DNA from: Desulfonatronovibrio magnus
GTDB lineage: Bacteria > Desulfobacterota > Desulfovibrionia > Desulfovibrionales > Desulfonatronovibrionaceae
Assembly: GCF_000934755.1 (NCBI RefSeq)
Contig: NZ_JYNP01000005.1
Location: 1 to 64,000, forward strand
Direction of reading: 5' to 3'
Length of the DNA: 64,000 nt
The notes under the pieces are model-generated. The model was given only the letters and a program-made list of their open reading frames with translations. It was not told the DNA's origin and searched no databases. Position numbers and translations under genes: made by a program. Shown piece by piece: positions 52,463 to 61,241 of this stretch; positions within the stretch are counted from its first letter, which is position 1; each line of letters begins with the position of its first letter.

Positions 52463-52503
52463 AAAAAAAAAGCCCATCACCTGCCTATAGGCGGGAGATG
52501 GGC
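52463..52503 (-). terminator. Orphan minus-strand terminator
   Basis: Stem GCCCATC-A-CCTGCC / GGCGGG-A-GATGGGC (52472-52503). On the minus strand a run of nine T follows (complement of 52463-52471). No minus-strand protein gene lies within 600 bp upstream, so it may end a small RNA encoded between about 52504 and 52640. Confidence 0.65.
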
Positions 52504-52739
52504 ATGAATATAATCAATCTTGGGCGGTCTGTATGCTATGCCTGCACAGGGCTTAAAAGACCAAGTGTCCAATTGAAATATTTGTGGAGGACAGTTTTCT
52601 TTCATCCGCAGCTCAACTGTTTGTTAAAGGGAGGTATTTTTTAGCGTGAATGCTGGTTACCCGGCACCCCCAGCACCCTTCGACAAGCTCAGGGCCAACG
52701 GAAATTGCAAAACTCAGTTTATTCGTTATCTGTCGGTGT

Positions 52740-53087
52740 TCGGGGTCGGACCTAACCATCATACTCAAATATCAGGATAAACCCAGTTAAATCCTGTCAG
52801 GGCAGGCTCGTTTTACGACATTTCACCGGGTGAATATCCCAAATCAGCCTGTTTTCAGAGCTTAGAAGCCCCCCTGATGAAACCTTGCCCCACATAAACA
52901 CCCATAGGGTACCCTGTTTAAGGGGGGAAACTTTGCAGGAACTCTTTGCGTTGTTACACCAAGTTAAGCAAAAGAAGCCCATTTAAGAAGAATGTTAAAC
53001 GGGCTAGGGGTTTAACCCGGCGAGTGGGGTAAACATTTTACCCTCAAAAACATCATTATAAACCGATACAGGTTCTTTTAGAGTACA
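52740..53087. repeat. RAYT 3'-end repeat, copy 3, interrupted
   Basis: Starts with GGGGTCGGACCTAACCATCA and matches copy 1 up to CTTAGAAGCCCC. Then ~165 bp of other DNA intervenes, and the match resumes at CATTTTACCCTCAAAAACAT (53034) to TACAGGTTCTTTTA. The interrupting DNA has TTTAAGGGGGG and GTTAAACGGGCTAG words but no gene. Confidence 0.7.
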
Positions 53088-53107
53088 TGACCCAGTTTCG
53101 TTTCTTA

Positions 53108-54298
53108 TCAGAAGATTTCTCCTTTATGCAGGGCGGTGATAAATTTTTCAACGGGCAGGACATCCAGCCCGTCAAACCTGTAAACTCTCTGGCCTGTATA
53201 CACGGCAATCATTTTTTCCACCTTAATCTTATTCTGAGCTGCCAGGGAGCGCATAGGAGATTCCCATTCCCTGCGCCACGAGTCAGAGCGTTTAACCTCC
53301 AGGGCCACAACTCGGCCTGAAGAGTGTGAGCTGTGTATTGCTGTCTCGATAATGAAGTCCACTTCAACTCCGGCCGGAGTCCTGTAGAAATAAATGGGGC
53401 GGTGTTTACGGCTGACCTGGTTAAAAACTCTGAGTTCATGAAACACGAGTGTTTCAAGGGCCGCGCCCTGCCAGGTCCTGTCAATCGGGTCACGCAGCCA
53501 GCCGGCTGCTGCCCGGGCCACACCTGGATCAAACCAGAAAAATTTAGGCCTTGCGGTTTCCCTGACTTTGAAGCCTGGACGCCAGGCCGGAAGGAAGTGT
53601 CCTAGCAGGGTATCCACAAGAATCGAGAAGTATCCATCAATAGTGCTGCGGGCTACTCCCGCATCTCTTGCCAGTCCCTGGGAGTTGACCATCTGGGCGT
53701 TCATCTGCCCGGCGATACTCATAAAACGCAGAAACGGCGGTTCATGACGGATCAGTCCCTCGGCCCTTATTTCCTCCTTAAGGTAAGTATCTACATACGC
53801 GGAAAGTATATCCGGGGCCAGATCCGGGTTTCTGTACACTATGGGCAGAAGTCCCCAGTTCAGGGCCTGGCTAAGGTCAAACCTGTCACGCAGTTCATGG
53901 GCTGTAAAACCTTCCATTGTAAGGGTCAATGCCCTTCCAGCCAGAAGATTGGCCCCGCCCCTTCGAAGTTTGCGGGCCGAAGACCCGCACAGCGCGAACC
54001 TGAGGCCCCTGGATTCCAGGATTCTGTGCACTTCGTCCAACAACGCCGGGTTTTTCTGGATTTCGTCCAGCACAACCCATTGTCCTGTTTTCAGATGACC
54101 GGTTAAAGCCTCAAGACGATGAGGATCCTTCATAAGTTCCAGATGAAGCGATGAATCGAGCAGGTCAAGGCGCAGGGAATCACCAAGAACCTGATTGAGC
54201 CAGGTTGTCTTTCCCGTGCCTCTTGGTCCGAAGAGAAAAAAGGAATGGTCAGGGCAAGCCAGAAGCCTTGGTATGAACTTGTTACCATTAAATTTCAT
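53108..54298 (-). CDS. AAA_14/DUF4143 ATPase
   Basis: 396 residues from the ATG at 54298. FFLFGPRGTGKTTWLNQ is Walker A, GQWVVLDEIQKNPALLDEVH Walker B, and FALCGSSARKLRRGG sensor-1. The C-terminal DUF4143 domain has a PD-(D/E)XK-like end (GVEVDFIIE and VVALEVKRSD), with D, E and K present. Family members are common in accessory regions and may be mobile or defence-linked. A broken relative is at 61866-62371. Confidence 0.9.
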   Translation of the reverse strand: MKFNGNKFIPRLLACPDHSFFLFGPRGTGKTTWLNQVLGDSLRLDLLDSSLHLELMKDPHRLEALTGHLKTGQWVVLDEIQKNPALLDEVHRILESRGLRFALCGSSARKLRRGGANLLAGRALTLTMEGFTAHELRDRFDLSQALNWGLLPIVYRNPDLAPDILSAYVDTYLKEEIRAEGLIRHEPPFLRFMSIAGQMNAQMVNSQGLARDAGVARSTIDGYFSILVDTLLGHFLPAWRPGFKVRETARPKFFWFDPGVARAAAGWLRDPIDRTWQGAALETLVFHELRVFNQVSRKHRPIYFYRTPAGVEVDFIIETAIHSSHSSGRVVALEVKRSDSWRREWESPMRSLAAQNKIKVEKMIAVYTGQRVYRFDGLDVLPVEKFITALHKGEIF

Positions 54299-54381
54299 GC
54301 GTTTCGCCTTTTGTAAAGTAATAATGCAATGCATTCTTACATTTCAAACAGAAATTTGCAAGCGATAAACAAAATTCGTGT

Positions 54382-54620
54382 TTGGGATCATGCCGAGATA
54401 ATCTACTGAATTTTTAGATAATACGCTCCAAAACAGGCTGCTATTCTGCCTTAAAACGTCTGTTCCGCCCTCAATATGGGCGCTGTAAAATCTTTCAGAT
54501 ATACCCAATGGAATCTTATCCACCCTGTTGCCTGGGTATTATCAGAAAAGCCTTTAAAAAAGCCCTTTTGAATCAAATTCCGGTCAGGTAACCAATGTTT
54601 TAAGTTGATTACAAGGGAAT
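54382..54620. repeat. R1 repeat family, copy 4
   Basis: Complete-looking copy: AATACGCTCCAAAACAGG, CTCAATATGGGCGCTGTAAA, CACCCTGTTGCCTGGG, AATCAAATTCCGGTCAGG, TTGATTACAAGGGAA. Non-coding. Confidence 0.8.
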
Positions 54621-54795
54621 TCTGAAAAGGGTATGACTTTCAAGGGCACTTCCAGCTAAAATCTTCATTAGCCTTGTGCTATTTGGCAAAAAATGTTGAC
54701 AACACCTTATACAAGATATAAATTATTATGTATCAAGTGGACTGGGAATGCCCGGTCGGCGTCAGGCTTCGGTGAATACCGGGGCCTTTCGCTTT

Positions 54796-55287
54796 TTATG
54801 GGAACACTTTTAGTCCCCAGCCTTTTACATTGCCCTTAGGATCTCGCCTGAATTTTGTTTCTATGATATCATACGCCCTGTTCGGTTGATCAGGTTTCAG
54901 AATTTTCCTTCCTATTGGCCTGGCAATCAAATCAACAACCAGACCCTGGTCAGCCAGTTTCACTATGGCTGCCGCGGTAAAAACCTTGCTCACAGAACCT
55001 ATGCCGAATCTGGTTTCTCTGGTTACCGGAATCTGGGCAGCCTGGTCAGCGTAACCGAATTCTTGGGACCATAGCATATCTCCATCAGACATCAGTGCAA
55101 TGGAAATTGCTGCTTGCTGGTCTGCTTCCAGAGCTTCCTGACCCATGTCCAGAATCAAAGAATATGACAGATATGATTCATCGCTTTTCCCTGATGAACC
55201 ACCCCCGCATGAGAAAAGTACCAGTAAAAAAGAAAAGCACACAAGACAGATGATCACCAGCCGCAAATAGAAAAACCTTGTAAACAT
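54796..55287 (-). pseudogene. Serine hydrolase (beta-lactamase fold) lipoprotein, internally deleted
   Basis: From the ATG at 55287 (GGAGG upstream) a lipoprotein signal peptide ends in LVLFSCGGGSSG (lipobox). The class C beta-lactamase-like N-terminus follows, with the nucleophile motif SVSK in FGIGSVSKVFTAAAIV. After AIVKLADQGLVV the expected ~300 residues with the YxN and HxG motifs are missing and the protein ends at KGWGLKVFP. At 163 residues it cannot be active. Confidence 0.75.
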
Positions 55288-55387
55288 GAGATGTACCTCC
55301 TGTTGGAAAGATATTAACGTCAGAGAGCTGCGCTCTGAGGATTCAGAATTGGACTTAAAAGCGTAATCCTGACATAAAAGCAAAGAG

Positions 55388-55700
55388 CTAAGAATCAAAA
55401 TTCTCCCGTTTTTTCCATTCAGAGCGGATGAAGCTGTGCAGCAGTTCGGCGGTTTCACCTTCCGTGGAAAGGTGCTCAAGTGGGTTGGCGGCGAGGTTGA
55501 GATATTGCATGACAAGGGCATCAGCCATGGGGAAGTTATCGGGTGAGATGCCTGCAAAGACATAGCCCGATTGGACGCATTCGTCGGCTATGCAAGGTGT
55601 GTCCGGATGTTCCAGGTTCAGGAAAAGATAGATGGTGTCCAGTTTTTCGCGGCAAAGACGTCTGGTATTTAGCTTGACCCAGTTGGAGGCTTTGTCTGCA
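55388..55700 (-). pseudogene. GNAT-like C-terminal fragment, related to the 4353 gene product
   Basis: A minus frame with no start encodes WVKLNTRRLCREKLDTIYLF, LNLEHPDTPCIADECVQSGY and FAGISPDNFPMADALVMQYL. Its layout matches the C-terminus of the 432-residue protein at 4353-5651 (a helix, GF/GY turn, G/AD-[IA]-LV-[FM]-[EQ]Y). It remains from another gene of that family. Confidence 0.55.
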
Positions 55701-55769
55701 TTGGGGCCCCACGTCTTCGATTTCGAGAATGCCTACGTTTAGTTCAGGGATACGGCTGGTGTGCAGTTT

Positions 55770-56156
55770 AGGATCTTTTTCGCTGTTCGTTTTAGTGTTC
55801 CGGTCTGCAATATAAAAAGGTATTTCCACGCAATTATAAAGTGTTGAGACGATTTCCCCGTAACACTGAGGAGGAAAAATGGTTCGCATCCGCTGCTGTC
55901 CCAGGGGGAGCCATTGCAGCATCAGGCTCATCTTGCCCTGCTGAATGCCGCCAATATCCCGCTGAATAAGTATTCTGATATCTTTTATGCCGAATCTGGC
56001 CAGGGTGAGTGCTTCCACGCAGCACAGGGATCTGGGGCCAGCCACGGTAATGGTAGCTGTTTGCAGACAGCCTTGCTGCTCCTGGGAGAACAAGCCGATA
56101 TTGCGCTGGAATATTTCTGAATACTTCACCTGAAAACCTCTAAGTAGTCCGGGCAT
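55770..56156 (-). pseudogene. Degenerate ThiF/E1-like fragment
   Basis: Reads YSEIFQRNIGLFSQEQQGCL, then ATITVAGPRSLCCVEALTLA and RFGIKDIRILIQRDIGGIQQ. The opening resembles ThiF-family adenylyltransferases, but the glycine-rich ATP loop (GxGGxG) is replaced by GPRSLC, and the frame then breaks. Dead fragment. Confidence 0.6.
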
Positions 56157-56376
56157 TTTTTGTTTTCCTGAGCTCAGGCATTGCGAAGCTCCTGTAAGAG
56201 GCAAGAAAGCCTGGAAAATCAGATTGGAAGTTAGTAACTTGAGAGTTAAAAGTTATCAGTTGAAGAAAAAAACATTATGATTTCAAATGGTTAGGCTTTA
56301 AAAACGTCTGGATATCTAAAGCTTGTAAAATGGTCATTAATCCAAGGGGTTGCACAAGAACTTTTGACTGTCCAGT

Positions 56377-56558
56377 TAGTAACTTACCGTTTCAATCCTG
56401 TAGAAAAAAACAAGAAAGTTTTTTAACCTTGAAAGAGCAATAATGGCCAGGAACCTTATTCTTCAGCCTTCAGCCTTCAGCCTTCAGCCTGAAAAGTACG
56501 GTTATCGCCCCAACTTAACGATCCTTGTTTAAATTGGGTTGTGGGCACAGCCCACATT
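56377..56558. repeat. Long intergenic repeat, copy C (uninterrupted)
   Basis: Nearly identical to 32558-32752 with three CAGCCTT heptamers. Its GGTTAAAAAACTTTCTTG stretch (inverse strand) is the empty site into which a MITE inserted in copy D. Confidence 0.88.
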
Positions 56559-56859
56559 ATTCAATGGTGCAAGGCAAAGATGCATTTTCTATCTCCAGTA
56601 CATCAATCCTGCCGCACCTGTAAAGCCTCAGGCTGGTGAAAGGGGCGAATGTTTTTGGCTCTTCCGGTTCAAGCGTACGCTTCAGCCGGATGAAAAATCA
56701 GGCGGGGTAAAGCTGCCTATAGGGAACTGACAACATAACTAAAATGGCAATATACTGTCCCCTGTGTTGCGAGTTTTTAATCTTTGCAATCAGTAAATCC
56801 TGGACAGAAATCAGGCTATAAATAACTGATATGTCAATATGAACCCGTCCCCTTGATCT

Positions 56860-59358
56860 TCATTCCATTTCAACAACTTTGATCCGGGATTCGGTCCAAC
56901 TGTGAAGCAGCCAGACAACACGCTGATAAACATTAGTCATGTGCAGAAAGGTTGACCTGGAATGTGCTGAGATGTTTTCGCTTCCGCTCAGGTAAGATTT
57001 TCTCATGCCAGCCACAAGTCCGCTTCTGTCACCAGTCATATTCAACAGCATGCGCAGATCCTGTGGGTCAGCTTTTTCAGCACTCTCTGCTGCAACAGCC
57101 AAAATGGTGTGCAGGCCTTCAATCATTGAATGCTGGACCTTGGCCAGTTCAGGGTTTTGGAGATCCTGGCCAAGCAATAATGTCAGTTCATAAAGCTGAG
57201 TTTCCAGATTTTCCTGAATTTTATGCTGGTTCTGGATTATTATGAGTAGTTCAGCATCACTTTTTCTCATGTCCTGTCCGAAAAGCTCAGTAAAAATTTC
57301 ATTTATCCCGGAGTTCAGCTCCTGGGCAGCCTGGTGTAACTCTTCTAATCTGCCAAGGACCTGAGTATCGGCTTCCTCTGTTCTTAAATGCTGCAGATAC
57401 GAGGGCAGCCTGGAAACTATGCGTTCAGACTCTCTCGCTGTCAGCTGCAGGGCTGTGTCTGGATCCTGGAGAGCGTTTTCCTGGACAAACTTCAGCCTGG
57501 CCAGGGTTTCCACTCTGCTGGGCGGGGAAAATTGTTCGGCCATGCGTTTTAGAGGGGTGGTCAGGCTCAGCATGATCAGTCCGGGCATGGCCTTGACAAA
57601 GAGAAAGCCCCAGGCAGCCTTTTCTTCGATGGTATTTCCAAAAAACTGAAAAACCATGTCAATTGTATTATTGCCCCACACAGTACCAGCCTGAAGCAGC
57701 ATAACCAGACCTATACTGCTGATGAAATCCGCCATGGATTTGACCAGGGCCACCTGTCTGGACATGCCGGATATATTGCTGGACAAGATTATCCCGGAAA
57801 TTCCCGAACCTGCAGCAGCACCGAAAAAGGTGAGCAGAACCTGGCTCAGGTCCAGAATCCCGGCATGAGCCATGGGAATAGCCAGCAGGGCCACAGTGGA
57901 AGATGACTGGGTAAGAGTCCTTAGAACTGCGCCAAGCAGGAAAAGAAGGATGGGCAGCTCAGTTCCCATGGTCATCAGGTTCTGGACCCACAGCGTCTGG
58001 GCCAGATCAGCAGCTGTGGACTTGATCATGTCAAAACCGAATAAAAGCAGACCCAGCCCGAACATGGACAAAAGGATCTGCTGATGCTTTCCTTTTTTGT
58101 CAAAAGCATACAGCAGTCCTGAAATGGACAAAAAGTATAAAATGGCCAGGTTAAGATTCCAGGTAGCCAGAAAGACTAACAAGGTTGTGCCGATTTCAGC
58201 CCAGGACAGGATATACAGTGCGCTTTTCATCTTCATGATGTTGCCGGCAACCATGCCTGTCAGTACAAAGGCAGCAGAAGAGCTGCTCTGGGCCACAGCC
58301 CCGGAAAGAAAACCCCAGAGTGCTCCCACGCCCAGGTTGTCGGACCAGCGGGAAAAAAGCTTTTTGATTCTTCTGTTGGCTACCTTTTTGAGGCTGGATG
58401 AAATAAAGCGGACCCCGACCAGAAAGAGAGCAATTCCTGCAAATATCTGACCTGAAAGGACCAGGCCCCGGCTGCTTATGAGTTGTGTTTGTTGAATATG
58501 GGCAGTTAAGGCCTCAATTTCTTTTGGTATAAGGGGGCTGACTGGAGTCAGGGAAGTACCGGACAGTACCCTTTCCTGTACTTCCTGGGAAAGGAAAAAA
58601 GAGATGAATTTTGCAGCTTCTACGGATGGCTGATTATGAAGAATAATTCTGCCATAGTAAAAAAGGGGATATTCGCATTCAGAAGATACTGCTGTCCCAG
58701 GCATGCAGCCGTCAATGGACAGTATGGAGGTTTCACCATTGGCAGGCAGACCACCCACAGCGCTGAGGGCTCCGGGTATGGATGCAACCTGTTCCAAAGC
58801 CCTGGGGTTGGTTGAAACCCTGACACTGCGTACCGGATCTTCGGTTCCCTGAAGCCAGTCCCGCATGACCCGCGTAATTCCGGAGAAATCACTTCTCAGA
58901 ACTACTATTATGGGCAGATCAGGCCCGCCAAACTCCTTCCAGTTATGATATTGGCCATTGTAGATGCCCTTAATCTGCTGCGTGCTCAAATTTCTGATCA
59001 TGGACTGGTTGGATAGAAATGTCACAGGCAGTCGGACAAAGTTGATTTCCAGCAGGGGGTATGTCTGGTAATCCGGAACAATGGGCAGGTCTGAAACAGC
59101 GAGATGAGCCGCCCCTGAAGCTACCTGAGCCTGTCCGATGACGGATCCGGTCTCATGAAAGCTGAAGCGCACACCAGGACTAATGACCTCATACATTCCT
59201 GCTGCCTCGCGTACTGCAGGCATAAGTACAGTTGATCCGGAAACTGTTATTCTGTTGTCCCTGGAGGCCCATAAATCAGAAATGCTGCCTGTAAAAAAAA
59301 TAAGGATAAAAACCACGCAGAGCAGCAAGCCTGCAGGGAATTTTCTGAAAATGTTCAT
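56860..59358 (-). CDS. PstS-like - Na/Pi cotransporter - PhoU-like fusion
   Basis: 832 residues. A signal/anchor segment (~10-32) leads into a phosphate-binding PBP-like domain (~35-290): ITVSGSTVLMPAVREAAGMY, VASGAAHLAVSD and LSTQQIKGIYNGQYHNWKEF, as in PstS. The next ~300 residues are an NptA/PF02690 transporter with both QSSS motifs (AVAQSSSSAAFVLTG; LTQSSSTVALLAIP). The last ~200 form a PhoU-like helical bundle. The combination suggests high-affinity capture feeding Na+-driven phosphate entry with built-in regulation. The ATG at 59358 or a TTG nine bases upstream is the start; there is no strong ribosome site. Confidence 0.9.
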   Translation of the reverse strand: MNIFRKFPAGLLLCVVFILIFFTGSISDLWASRDNRITVSGSTVLMPAVREAAGMYEVISPGVRFSFHETGSVIGQAQVASGAAHLAVSDLPIVPDYQTYPLLEINFVRLPVTFLSNQSMIRNLSTQQIKGIYNGQYHNWKEFGGPDLPIIVVLRSDFSGITRVMRDWLQGTEDPVRSVRVSTNPRALEQVASIPGALSAVGGLPANGETSILSIDGCMPGTAVSSECEYPLFYYGRIILHNQPSVEAAKFISFFLSQEVQERVLSGTSLTPVSPLIPKEIEALTAHIQQTQLISSRGLVLSGQIFAGIALFLVGVRFISSSLKKVANRRIKKLFSRWSDNLGVGALWGFLSGAVAQSSSSAAFVLTGMVAGNIMKMKSALYILSWAEIGTTLLVFLATWNLNLAILYFLSISGLLYAFDKKGKHQQILLSMFGLGLLLFGFDMIKSTAADLAQTLWVQNLMTMGTELPILLFLLGAVLRTLTQSSSTVALLAIPMAHAGILDLSQVLLTFFGAAAGSGISGIILSSNISGMSRQVALVKSMADFISSIGLVMLLQAGTVWGNNTIDMVFQFFGNTIEEKAAWGFLFVKAMPGLIMLSLTTPLKRMAEQFSPPSRVETLARLKFVQENALQDPDTALQLTARESERIVSRLPSYLQHLRTEEADTQVLGRLEELHQAAQELNSGINEIFTELFGQDMRKSDAELLIIIQNQHKIQENLETQLYELTLLLGQDLQNPELAKVQHSMIEGLHTILAVAAESAEKADPQDLRMLLNMTGDRSGLVAGMRKSYLSGSENISAHSRSTFLHMTNVYQRVVWLLHSWTESRIKVVEME

Positions 59359-59447
59359 GTATGACAAAGTAACCTGATATAAATTGGTGTTTCAGGGAAA
59401 AAGTCTTTGTTATCAGCTTACTCATTCTTTGTTACAATGATATGACT

Positions 59448-59616
59448 TTTGACTGCGGGAGCATTACGCGTTTCTGACAACCAGATAGGGGACAGTCCCG
59501 AAGCCAGGGACAGTCCCCGTGCCAATGCACGATAAACCGCTTTTAACCCCAAAAGAGCTGTGACAAACACATCAATTTTTTCAGTTGTCAGAAACGCTAA
59601 TGCTCCCTTTGACTGC
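59448..59616. mobile_element. MITE-like element 3 with 9-bp target duplication
   Basis: Element 59457-59607 has terminal inverted repeats GGGAGCATTACGCGTTTCTG / GGGAGCATTAGCGTTTCTG continuing into ACAAC, and is flanked by perfect 9-bp direct repeats TTTGACTGC (59448-59456, 59608-59616). The inside has no gene but a GGGACAGTCCC hairpin. A one-ended copy is at 62948-62972. Confidence 0.85.
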
Positions 59617-59703
59617 TATCTATCTATGGTTAACCAAAATAACTACAGAGCCAGGAGGAGACTTGACAGTATTCCATCTTGGTGTAACAAGAGTTAATAC
59701 AAT

Positions 59704-60061
59704 AGTGTCAAATGCGGACTGTGCCCACAACCCAATTTACTAGGATCGTTAAGTTGGGGCGATAACCGTAGTTTTAGACTGAAGGCTGAAGAATAAGGTT
59801 CCTGGGCATTATTGCTTTTTCAAGGTTAAAAAATTTGTAACTGTTCAGCACCTTTACTATAAGACTATTAAAATACCCTGGATTCCGGCTTTCGCCGGAA
59901 TGACGGAAAAGGGCAACTGTCTGATTTAACCGTCACCCCGGATCCCGGATCAAGGTCCGGGACAGGCTTTGATCCGGGGTCCATATCTTCAAATTTGATT
60001 TAGCTGAACAGTTACAAAAACTTTCTTGTTATTTTCTGCAGGATTGAAACGGTAAGTTACT
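59704..60061. repeat. Long intergenic repeat, copy D, split by a MITE
   Basis: Left part 59704-59833 and right part 60019-60061 join into the same sequence as copy C. Only two GGCTGAA-type heptamers remain. Confidence 0.88.
59834..60018. mobile_element. MITE-like element 1, intact copy
   Basis: 185 bp with perfect 16-bp terminal inverted repeats TTTGTAACTGTTCAGC / GCTGAACAGTTACAAA. Comparison with the empty site in copy C shows a 2-bp AA duplication (the A run leaves one or two bases unsure). Inner hairpins: ATTCCGGCTTTCGCCGGAAT and CCGGATCAAGGTCCGG. No coding capacity; it needs a transposase from elsewhere. Confidence 0.88.
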
Positions 60062-60291
60062 AGGCTTTTTCCGCAACCCTGCGCGGAAAAAGAGGCCCCT
60101 TCGGGACAAAAGAGACTGCCCACGGAATACACTGAATTTCACGGAATATGAGTTGCTTCGCAACACTTGAAAAACACTTCCGTGCCCTTCCGTATGTTCC
60201 GTGGGCAAAAACTCCTGGCTTTCTTTGAAAATGAAACAACATGTTGGTTTGAAATTTCCAATAAGCGCCTAAAAAAAAGGGGTTAGAGGAT

Positions 60292-60510
60292 ATGAGAAGC
60301 ACGCTCACCATCAGCATTCCAGAAGATGTGCGGCAAGAGCCCGACAGGAGGTCGCTTGAGGAGGGCGTTTCTCGGAGCATGATTGTACAACAATCGCTGC
60401 GTGACTACCTGTTCCTGAGACGCTTCAGGGATCTGCGAGGCAGAATGGTTCAGAAATCGGCCGAACAAGGTGTATTCACTGACAAAGACGTATTCGAGAA
60501 GGTCTCTTGA
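60292..60510 (+). CDS. RHH-type VapB-like antitoxin
   Basis: 72 residues: STLTISIPEDVRQE is a ribbon-helix-helix start, and SRSMIVQQSLRDYLFLRRFR the helices. Its stop overlaps a TTG start (TTGA) of a PIN-domain frame, the usual VapBC coupling. The toxin is truncated. Confidence 0.8.
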   Translation: MRSTLTISIPEDVRQEPDRRSLEEGVSRSMIVQQSLRDYLFLRRFRDLRGRMVQKSAEQGVFTDKDVFEKVS

Positions 60511-60629
60511 AGCTTTTCATCGACACCAATGTCCTTATTGCCGCTTTCATAGCTCGCGGCACTTGTCATGAACTGTTTGAGCACTGCGCTCTCAGACACA
60601 CAATACTCATCTCAGTGACTTACTCCTGA
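60507..60629 (+). pseudogene. VapC PIN toxin, N-terminal fragment
   Basis: KLFIDTNVLIAAFIARGTCH, then LFEHCALRHTILIS, is the first quarter of a PIN domain (Asp in IDTNVLI). At ~60612 it runs into an AGTGACTTACTCCTGAAACC sequence resembling the end of the long intergenic repeat and stops. No toxin activity is possible. Confidence 0.82.
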
Positions 60630-60654
60630 AACCCTGTTATAAAATACAAGAAAC

Positions 60655-60880
60655 TTAGACAGGATTTACAGGATGAACAGGATCAATTCTTGGCGTGCCG
60701 GAAGCCCACCAGGAAATGACCAATCGCCTTGCGGCGATACCAGACAGACTTTTTCACTGCGTAAGCAGTTGATTCTCTGCCCGCAGGCTTCCGGCATGTG
60801 GGCAGAAAAAATAAATCCTGAAAATCCTGTTAATCCTGTCAAAAACTCTCTTAAGAACTTAGACAGGATTATCAGGGCAA
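60655..60880. repeat. Repeat with AGGATTTACAGGATGAACAGG words
   Basis: Imperfect direct and inverted ACAGGATT/AATCCTGT units at both ends (60659-60685 and 60812-60872), bracketing ~130 bp with CGCCTTGCGGCG. Non-coding. Confidence 0.5.
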
Positions 60881-60911
60881 GCCAGGCTCACACCAGGAAA
60901 GGCTGGAGGAA

Positions 60912-61241
60912 ATGAGAATGGACCTGAATCAAAATGAAGTAAAGGCGTTAACCAGACTGAAAACTTTTCTGCAGGATCAAGAGAATTTTGTCGATTTCCG
61001 GGTTTATGGCTCCAAGGCCAGGGGATCATCCACGCCTGAATCTGACATTGATGTCCTGATCATTGTCAGGGAATTTGACAGTAATTTGCAATCGTTGATT
61101 GATGATATGATATTTGAGTTGAATCTGGAATATGATTGCCTTATCTCAGCAGTTATTTTCAATCAAGATGAACTTGTGTCCGGACCAATGTCTGAGTCAC
61201 CCCTGTACAGGAATGCCATGCAGGAAGGCGTAAGCGTGTGA
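60912..61241 (+). CDS. mntA: MNT-domain nucleotidyltransferase antitoxin
   Basis: 109 residues. VYGSKARGSSTPESDIDVLI has the GSxxRG...SDxD minimal nucleotidyltransferase signature. MntA antitoxins AMPylate and silence HEPN RNase toxins. GGAGG precedes the start. It overlaps the HEPN gene by four bases. Confidence 0.9.
   Translation: MRMDLNQNEVKALTRLKTFLQDQENFVDFRVYGSKARGSSTPESDIDVLIIVREFDSNLQSLIDDMIFELNLEYDCLISAVIFNQDELVSGPMSESPLYRNAMQEGVSV

Noticed and set aside
44298-54620. TA region as a chromosomal integron
   Set aside because: No integrase gene and no short attC-type sites with paired core sequences were found. The repeats are longer and of two unrelated families.
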